A stretch of DNA of 64,000 nt from Gigaspora rosea. Taxonomy: Eukaryota > Glomeromycota > Glomeromycetes > Diversisporales > Gigasporaceae. The notes below the pieces were generated by a model. That model saw only the letters and a list, made by a program, of their open reading frames with translations, was not told the origin of the DNA and ran no database searches. A program made the position numbers and the translations under genes. Of this stretch, positions 57,390 to 64,000 are shown piece by piece. The stretch covers positions 1-64,000 of the forward strand of contig QKWP01000033.1 of assembly GCA_003550325.1 (NCBI GenBank), read 5' to 3'. Every line of letters begins with the position of its first letter. The stretch's first letter is position 1.

Positions 57390-60248
57390 CTAGTACCAAA
57401 ATTAGCTTACTTATTACAGACTACCAAATTATCTCAGGCGAGAATTGAAAAAATTCACCAACTTGTTGTGAGGCTTATTAAGAATAAAATTGGGTTGTCT
57501 GCAATGACTAGGAACTAAATTTTAATACATCAAGGTTTAGGAAGATGTAGATTGCTAGGACACGAGGTGTTAAGTCAACAAGTAGTAAGCTTGCAAAATA
57601 GGCTCAATAGTGTAGATTAGGTTGGCAAACTTACAAGATTAAGAGTTAAACAAGGATATGCCTTAGCAGGTCTAGTAACAAAGCAGTGAGAGGATTCCAA
57701 AAATCGTAGCTTACAAAAAATTTGGAAGAATAATTTAGCATGTCAGATTTTGGTCAAAGCTAAAGAAATAGAAATTTCTATCTGAACGGCGGAGAGATCA
57801 TGGAGTGTTCCTGGTTTTGGACCAATGATAGAAGAATTGGTGGGAGAGAGAATTTTCACTAAAGCATATGAAAGTATTAAGGAGTACAACCTTTATTATA
57901 TTAATCAGTTAATTGAAGAAAACAGTGTTAAAATGATAACTTGAAACAAATTTCGGGCTTTGAAAGCCAAATCTTCGCATAGTAGAAAAGCAAAATGGTT
58001 TGAAGAAATAGAGAAGAGACTTATTAAGCACCAGAGCACAAGAATAGTAGATGAGAGGTTTCAAGTTCAAACAGAGAATGTTTTGTCAATGAAAACTTAT
58101 GCATCGAAATTGTCAGAGGACAAGAGGAAGCATGAGTGGGTTGTACTAAATAACGAAAAAGGAGAGTTAGTTATAGAAAAAGTTAGAGAAAAGAAGAAGA
58201 AGAAGCTGCTAGTGGAAAGCTGGTCAGTAGATGAAGATAAAAAAAATAGAGTTTCTGAAGATGCAGAAATGCTGAGTTCTAAAAAAGGTCAAGATAAAAG
58301 TAAAGCAAATTTGTTTTGGGTTAAAAGAGAAAACTTAATAGGAGTAGTACCAAAATTGGGTATTAAGCATAGTAAGAAAGTCCCAGTAATTACAAAAGAA
58401 ATAGTAGGTTTTAAGGCGGAAAATGAAGAAAAAGAGATGTTCAAATCTGAGACAAGAATGGAGGATAATATATGAGTTTTTAGCCATGAAGAGTGTTTAA
58501 TTAAGCAACAAGGTTTTGAAAGAGATTTAGAAGAGGAATTATTGGAACAGCTGGAAATTTTGACTAGAAGTTGGCAGCCCAACTACTGTTTTTATACAGA
58601 TGGTTTGTTAGTAAAGAGAGGTGGCTCTACTGCAATAGGTGCAAGTTGGATATTAGTTGATGAAGAAAATGAGAATAGTATAATAGAAGGGAAAGTTAAG
58701 TTTTTAAGGTGGTCATCGTCGACAAAAGCAGAATTAGTTGCAGTATTAATGGTAGTGTTAGTATCATTGAGTAATAGTAGAATAGCAATTAAATTAATAG
58801 TGCTGCTGCAATTGCAAGTCTAGAATGCACGACCAGATTAGATGATGTTAAAAGTTGGGATAGGAAAAAGAATTATAACTTAGTGTCCAAAATCAAAGAT
58901 TTGTGCAAGTCAAAAAGTATTAGGTTGGACTTGATTAAGGTAAAAGCTCATAGCAAGATTCGGTAGAATGAGAAAGCTAATGAATTAGCAAAAGAAGGAG
59001 CATCGTTGAAGAGAGCTTCGGATTTGAAACTAGAAGGCAATTGTAGATATCCGTACAAGATGCATTGGAAGGAGCTACCAGTAGAAGAACCGGCAAGAAA
59101 GCTAATGAAGGTAGTTTTAAATATGAGACTCGGAGCAGAATAGAGAAGCTCAAGTGTAATGCAGTCTTTTAAGAAAGACAGTGAGCCGAGGCATCATTGG
59201 TCAAGGTTCTGGAAACAGAACAAGCAAAGAACAGGAGTAAAATACAAGTCGCTTGAAGCAAGTAGTAGGATAGCTTTTAGGTTCAAATACTTGAGCAATA
59301 AAGTGCCGGTTTTGACCATACTTAGAAAAAAAAACCTGAAATATATAGTACGAGTACTTGTGTTGCCTGTTAGGAGGAAGACGAGACTCTCGATCATTTG
59401 ACAGTATATAAAATGTACGATTGGTACTGGAAGATGATTGAGGAGGTTGCCAGTGAAGATGCATGGAAGAAACTTGATGATTCAAGTAAGGTTTTATTAC
59501 CCAAGCCTGAGTTTAAAAAGATTATTTTTGGCCTGACAAGAGAAATAAGAAGAAGCTGGCGGAAAAACCATATTAGAGGTTTGCTTATCAATGATATGGC
59601 AGAAAAGTTATGTAAAGCTAAGATCAGTAAAAAAGAAATCTATCGATGCTTGAATTTTTATTCTAGAATTATTGAGGAGTGTTTTTATAAAGAAATATGG
59701 CAAAGATGATATAAAGAAGTAAATCAGTGGGAGAAAGTTAACAAAATTTCAAGTGCAAAAAGTGTGACAAAGGGTTTTCCTTGAGGAAAGTTATAGAATT
59801 CTAGGTGAAGGAAGTTTGTTGAATAATGGAGTTAAAGATGATTACCGTCAGAGAAGGAAAGATTTAGTTGAAAGTTTGTTTTCTCAAGGGGTAGAAGATA
59901 GAATTGTAAATAGTATTGTACCATTTTGGTTTGGTTTGTAAGATAGCCAAGTAGCCAAGATAAAATTTCTGGATCATACGTGACTTAGTGCGACAGGTTG
60001 CATCTGGGTACAGATTAGGATAGCCAGATGATGCCGGGCTTGCAATTGCAAAGTAGTAATTACTAGAATTAGCTTAATTAGTTGATTCAATTTGTATTTA
60101 AGCACTGACAAGACTGTCAAAGAAATAAAAAAATATATATATATTCCATGGATGGTAGTGGAGTTCATCAAATTAAAAATTCACATATTTTGGCAATATT
60201 TAAGTCAATAATAAAGAGCACTATTGTATGGGAATTAAAATTTACAAG

Positions 60249-60621
60249 TAGCGTTACGAATCAGGCAAAAAATCATAATCGATTAGTTAGTTGAAAATTT
60301 TTAAAAATCGATTAATAGTTGATTATGTTTAACTAATTAACTAATCGATTAATCGATTAATTGATTAATCGATTAATCGATTAATCAGTTAATTGATTGG
60401 TCGATTAGTTGATTAATCGACTAATCGATTAGCTAAATATCTAATATGTACTATACTGTACATACGATCTTTATATATATTTATAGCAGTATATATTGGT
60501 ATATAGACAACTAATCGATTAACCAACTAATCAAATAATCGATTAATTAGTTAATCAATTAATCAATTAGTTGCCGACTCGATCAACTAATCGATTAATC
60601 AATTTTCGATTCATAACACTA
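60249..60621. mobile_element. hAT-like MITE, ATTAATCGATTAAT family, in exon 3
   Basis: Ends TAGCGTTACGAATC and, inverted, TAGTGTTATGAATC. Flanks TTTACAAG / TTTGCCAG agree at six of eight. The interior is built from ATTAATCGATTA words. Using the right-hand flank as the target restores MGIKICQFTDL in the split gene. Confidence 0.82.
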
Positions 60622-61199
60622 TTTGCCAGTTTACTGATCTATCATTTATAAATACTAAACATAGTGAAGTTGATATAGAGTCACCACTATGGGAAAAAAT
60701 AACTGAAATAAAATATTGAATTTAGAAAAATGAACACCTACACGTAATATTATTAAATTAAATTATTATATTTGGTAAATAAATTAAATAGTAATTTTAT
60801 TTTATCTTTATAGAAAATATTTGGCAATTAAGAATAATACTTGTAGATTTAAAAATGATAATGGAAATATGTGTTCTGAAAAACCAATTTTATGCAAATT
60901 ATGTATTACTAGTATTCAAAATATGTATCAATGGTTTGTTGGATGTTCAATATATAGAATTATTAATAAATGGCATTGCTACATAAAAATTGATCCTGAA
61001 AATGTTGATACTACTCTTTTTCAAGATTTACTTCTTGAAAAAGCTGAGGTATATTATATTTATTTATATATAATTTAATATATTTATTTATGGGAAAATG
61101 TTTTTTGTGCACCTGCACGGTTGTGCACCCCTATATAATTAGCAAATAAATTAGAGATTATGTACATATAACGATTTTTGATAATCGTTGTTTTTTTTA

Positions 61200-62140
61200 T
61201 TGTTTGTGTTTTGCTTTTGGTGCCTTTTGTCGCTCACGATTTTGCTGCTTTCGCTTTTGCTATTTTTCGCTTTGCTATTTTTGTTTTTGCTGCTTTCGCT
61301 TTTGCTGCCTTCGCTTTTGTTGCTCTTTCTTTTTTTGCGTTTGCTTTTACTACTTACGCTTTGTTCCTGTTTTTTGCTATTTTTGCTTTTGCTACTTTCG
61401 CTTATTACCTCTTTGCTTTTTTATTCGTTTTCTTATTTTTCTTTTCCTCCCTTCTTTCCTTTAGTTTTCACTTTTTTTTCACTTTCTCCGTTTCTTCCTT
61501 TTCGTTTATTCCATTTTTCACTTTTTCTACTTCTTCTTTTTCGTTTATTTCATTCCTTCCTTTTTACTTTTCTTTTTTCTTTCTCTGTTTTCCATCCTCT
61601 TTCCTTTTTTTGTTTTCACTTTTTCTATTTCGTTTTTTCACTCTTTTTTTCTTTTTTTTTCTTTTTTTTCTCTTTTCGCTTCCCTTTTCTTTTCTTCCCT
61701 TTTCCCCTCTTCTTTCTCTTTGTTTTTTGCTTTTCTTTTCATTGCTTTTATTTCTTTTCGTTTTTTCTGTTTATTCTTTTTTATTTTTTCTATTTCTTTC
61801 TTTTCATTCCTTTTTTCTACTTACCTCTTTCCTTTCCTTTTACCTTTCTTTTTGTTTCTTATTTTTTTCTTTTGTTTTCTCTTTCCCCTTCTTTTCTCTT
61901 TCTCATTTCTTTCTTTTCGATCCTTTTTTCTACTTACCTCTTTTCTTTCCTTTTATCTTTCTTTTTGTTTCTCATTTTTTTCTTTTGTTTTCTCTTTCCC
62001 TTTCTTTTCTCTCTCATTTCTTTCTTTTCGTTTTTCCTTTTCGCTTCTCCTTTTCTTTTGTTTCCTCCTTTTTGCTTTTCCTTTTTCATCATTTTTCTTT
62101 TCGTTCTTTTTTTTTATTTAACTAACACTTTATTTTTTTC
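61200..62140 (+). repeat. 0.9-kb polypyrimidine tract
   Basis: It begins as GCTTTTGCTGCTTTC repeats and degenerates to almost pure C/T (TTTTCTTTTCC words, with repeats such as TTTTCTACTTACCTCTTT at about 61810 and 61928). Open frames of 315-320 codons exist only because C/T-only codons contain no stops. Confidence 0.85.
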
Positions 62141-62164
62141 TTTCAAATAGTTCTAATTTTTAGT

Positions 62165-62289
62165 TCCTCATGGGGTGGTCTTGTGTTCATCCTCATGGGG
62201 TGGTTTTTCGTTTATCCTCGTGAGGTGGTCTTGCATTCATCCTCGTGGGGTGGTCTTGTGTTTGTTCTCATAGGGTTGTCTTGTGCGTT
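62165..62289 (+). repeat. 25-bp minisatellite, five units
   Basis: TCCTCATGGGGTGGTCTTGT + GTTCA, repeated five times with few changes. Confidence 0.88.
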
Positions 62290-62950
62290 TCCCCGGCGTT
62301 TCTGTGGTGCTTGTTTGGTAGATAGTTTCTTTTGGTTTTTTTTTTTTATTTTTTTTATTCTTAACTAACTTTTTTTTTCTTTTATTTACTTTTCTTCTTC
62401 CAGTATGTTTTCATCGTTGGAGTTGTTGCTCTTGGAGTTAAATTTGTCGTTGTCATCTTGGCTTTAAGTCGTCGGTGCTTGTGGCTTCGTCGTGGTTTTT
62501 GGTGCTGTTGATACTTCGTTAGTGCTTATAATTTCGTAGTGTAGATTAGAGTAGTGTTAGGGTTTGGATGTTCGTCACTTTGTGTATTTTTTTTTTTTTT
62601 TTATTCATAGTGTTGTAGTGCGATTTATCGTTTATTGTATTTTTCTTGTTTTTTTTTTCTTTTTTTTTTTTAAATAAAAAAATCTTAAAAATTAAAATTT
62701 TTTAATAAAATTTGCAATTGATCTGATGTTGATTGGTCAGTTCTGAGCAATTGATCATGTGTTCACATGATCAGTTTTGATTGGTCGATTGCAGGGATGC
62801 ATGACCATGCAGGTGCACGGAATTCTTAAACCCTTTATTTATAATAATTAATAATTTAATAATAATTAATTATTTATTTTAGATACAAGAAAATTTACCT
62901 TATTGTTCGACATTATTGCATAGATCATCAAAAAGAAAAAAATGCGGTAA

Positions 62951-63064
62951 GGGCGCTGACATTTATTAGGTAATATTTTAGGGGGTAGGGGGTCAAGAAA
63001 AATCTTATCTTAGTTAAATTTAATTGGCCAAAATTCTATTTATAGATCTTACCTGGAGGTGGGG
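62951..63064. mobile_element. Harbinger-like MITE in exon 5, left part
   Basis: GGGCGCTGACATTTATTAGG follows TAA (62948-62950). The sequence tracks the copy at 54063-54224 in inverse orientation until it is cut by the hAT-like end at 63065. Its right end is beyond the window or lost. Confidence 0.8.
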
Positions 63065-63170
63065 CAGTGTTGGCTCCTGGACTAGACTAGTCCAGTGGAC
63101 CACTACTGGACTGGACTAGTCCAGTCCAGTTTCAGTACTTACTGGAACTGGACCTAAATAATAAATATAT
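63065..63170. mobile_element. Left end of a hAT-like element, GGACTAGTCCAG family
   Basis: It starts CAGTGTTGGCTCCTGGACTA, followed by an array of ACTGGACTAGTCCAGT words. No matching inverted end occurs before position 64000, so the element continues past the window. Confidence 0.65.
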
Positions 63171-64000
63171 ATACAAATCAAAATAAATTAAATTTATAAA
63201 ATTTTATAACTATATTTACATATTGTATAAGATTTGTCTAACTATACAATATATTAATTTGCATTTATTACTTAAATAGATTCAAATAATCTGCATGTAT
63301 GTAATATAGATCATTTACTATAAGCCTGTAGAGTAATTAATAAGTAATTATTACAATTCATTGAAAACAATTAATTAATATTAAAAGTAGTTTGCTGGTT
63401 TTTAAATTTATTATCATATTTTATACAATGAATCTTTAGTTAGTGTATGCTTCTGAAAATAAGGATAATTTTGTATACAAAAAATCTTGAGTAGCTTATT
63501 TTTGGATATAATCAATTTGTAGTTAATCGCAATAGTTGTTACATAGTAAAGTCTAAATTCTAATATGTAAATTGATTATTAGAGTCAAGTAAACATGTTT
63601 GAGAGAATAAGCTATACATATCCTAAAAGTTTCATCTAAATAGGAATACTTTTTATTATTTGACTTTTAATTTTTATATTCAACAAATATAATTTGTTAT
63701 CAAAAAAAAAAAAAACACAACTCACTCCTGCAGATCCCTCAACCAAAAATTCCAGGAAACATAACTATGGAAAAGTGCTAAAGTGCACTAAGAAACACGT
63801 CCGGAAGCACTAAGAAAAAAGAAAGAGTTTTGGCAGACACATTAGGTCCTAAAAGGAACAGAAAAACGAGTGTCGGGCGAGTGTACTGTATTAAAAAAAC
63901 ACCAAAATCTCTCCAAAAATTTGCTTGCGAAGTCAAAAAAGAGGGCGGCCCACAATCGTGTTTCTGCAGATCAGTCAAGTTACATATACAAACGTGACGA
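63171..64000. other. AT-rich, with a mariner-MITE arm fragment
   Basis: 63440-63690 contains CTGAAAATAAGGA, AGCTTATTTTTGG, TTACATAGTAAAGTCTAAAT and a TTTTTATTATTTGACTTTTA string, i.e. a decayed arm of the family at 54242-54793. Nothing recognisable follows; the 66-codon minus-strand frame at 63778-63978 has no motif. Confidence 0.5.

Larger units (their letters stand above)
52180..59709 (+). pseudogene. LINE 2 ORF2: endonuclease-RT-RNase H, broken
   Basis: Endonuclease: HNINGIKNNRAK, VIVETN, GTGVGIWLV, VIGNFNH (Asp of GDFN replaced), IIASDHEIVTAE (52270-52990). RT: NTAAGISGIGYVLIK (about 53890), IPKSED (interrupted at 54060-54795 by two MITEs), NFAGLPECSTAEAI (54898), AGDGIEQGKTISPLI, and the active site FANN (55348-55359) in place of FADD: both aspartates changed to asparagine. 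Thumb/connection: NNACLVP // KLAYLLQTTKLSQARI, split by a hAT element. RNase H: FYTDGLL and STKAELVAVL (58580-58745), with the third acidic block lost. A finger CVAC ... ETLDHLT follows near 59360-59400, and the C-terminus is IRRSWRKNHIRGLLIN. Frameshifts and stops throughout. Confidence 0.85.
47347..60140 (+). mobile_element. LINE 2: I/Tad-like retrotransposon with nested insertions
   Basis: ORF1 and ORF2 are readable in order and the 3' end carries GATGATGCCGGGCTT and an A/T-rich tail. Flanks ATATTTCATGGATAG (47332-47346) and ATATTCCATGGATGG (60141-60155) match at 13 of 15 bases and both read as YFMD/YSMDG of the split gene, which supports them as the target duplication. Without the inserted elements the LINE is about 7.6 kb. 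The 5' ~450 bases have no recognised signal. Confidence 0.82.
61092..62833. mobile_element. MULE-like element in intron 4
   Basis: Arms GGGAAAATGTTTTTTGTGCA + CCTGCACGG and, inverted, GGGTTTAAGAATTCCGTGCA + CCTGCATGG continue to about 40 bases. The 9-base duplication TTTATTTAT (61083-61091, 62834-62842) is low-complexity but exact. Cargo: a polypyrimidine tract, a 25-bp minisatellite and a G/T-rich segment. No transposase. Confidence 0.75.
45343..62950 (+). pseudogene. Five-exon gene copy split over 17.6 kb by transposons
   Basis: Exons: 45343-45411 (MDFELSDVEEYQFDLVN..., acidic), 47039-47251 (... DGVATIFHITNWINSNHVWK), 47327-47346 continuing at 60141-60248 and 60622-60743 (IQYFMD // MDGSGVHQIKNSH ... 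EHYCMGIKICQFTDLS ... HSEVDIESPLWEKI), 60814-61048 (NNTCRF ... NMCSEKPIL ... YQWFVGCS ... NKWHCYIKI ... NVD), 62883-62950. Introns are GT-AG: 66, 75 and 70 bases once insertions are discounted; phases agree. The cysteine/histidine spacing in exon 4 suggests a zinc-binding domain. From memory this resembles a large family of unknown function in Rhizophagus-type genomes; a database search is needed. Stops occur in exon 3 (near 60715) and there is a frameshift at about 60190, so it is a pseudogene. No terminus is visible beyond 62950. Confidence 0.72.

Noticed and set aside
61178-62150. Open frames of 315 and 320 codons, rich in Phe/Leu/Ser
   Set aside because: They exist in more than one frame because the C/T-only strand cannot form stop codons. 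No domain; composition artefact.

Overview
This is AT-rich (very roughly a quarter G+C) eukaryotic nuclear DNA with short GT-AG introns of about 60-75 bases. Almost all of it is nested, decayed transposable elements. The fungal-type Sel1-repeat relic, the LINEs encoding an AP-type endonuclease, reverse transcriptase (RT) and RNase H, the BED-hAT transposase and one multi-exon gene family I recognise only from memory point to an arbuscular-mycorrhizal fungus (Glomeromycotina, Rhizophagus- or Gigaspora-like). That assignment is inference. I find no gene that looks intact, no rRNA, no ordinary tRNA gene and no CRISPR.

Left part (1-12.4 kb): the right end of a hAT-type MITE; a ~2 kb inverted-repeat element filled with a ~110 bp satellite; then the relic of a Ty3/gypsy retrotransposon (Gag zinc knuckles near 4.7 kb, RT/RNase H/integrase at 8.4-11.4 kb) riddled with stops and opened by several MITEs.

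12.4-32 kb: three copies of a ~1 kb retroposon with a tRNA-like head, each flanked by 16-18 bp target-site duplications (TSDs), plus a 3'-end fragment at 31 kb. Around them are hAT, mariner-like and MULE-like MITEs, a 5'-truncated LINE tail, a Sel1-repeat pseudogene and long empty AT-rich or A-rich stretches.

32-45 kb: a probable full-length hAT element. It carries a three-exon BED/hATC transposase pseudogene on the minus strand and is itself interrupted by an ~8 kb minus-strand LINE.

45-63 kb: one five-exon gene copy is dismantled over 17.6 kb. A TTAA-type element sits exactly at the 3' splice site of intron 1. A second LINE (plus strand) splits exon 3 and itself contains PIF/Harbinger-, mariner- and hAT-like elements. 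A hAT MITE lies in the rest of exon 3, a MULE-like element with a 0.9 kb polypyrimidine tract lies in intron 4, and exon 5 is cut by a Harbinger MITE that is in turn entered by another hAT element.

The most interesting themes are: (1) insertions whose boundaries can be read to the base, because removing them restores a reading frame or a repeat unit; (2) many hAT-like families, each with its own short palindromic word repeated inside the ends; (3) inverted-repeat elements whose interior has been replaced by tandem arrays, including an exact 327 bp-period array of alternating palindromes.
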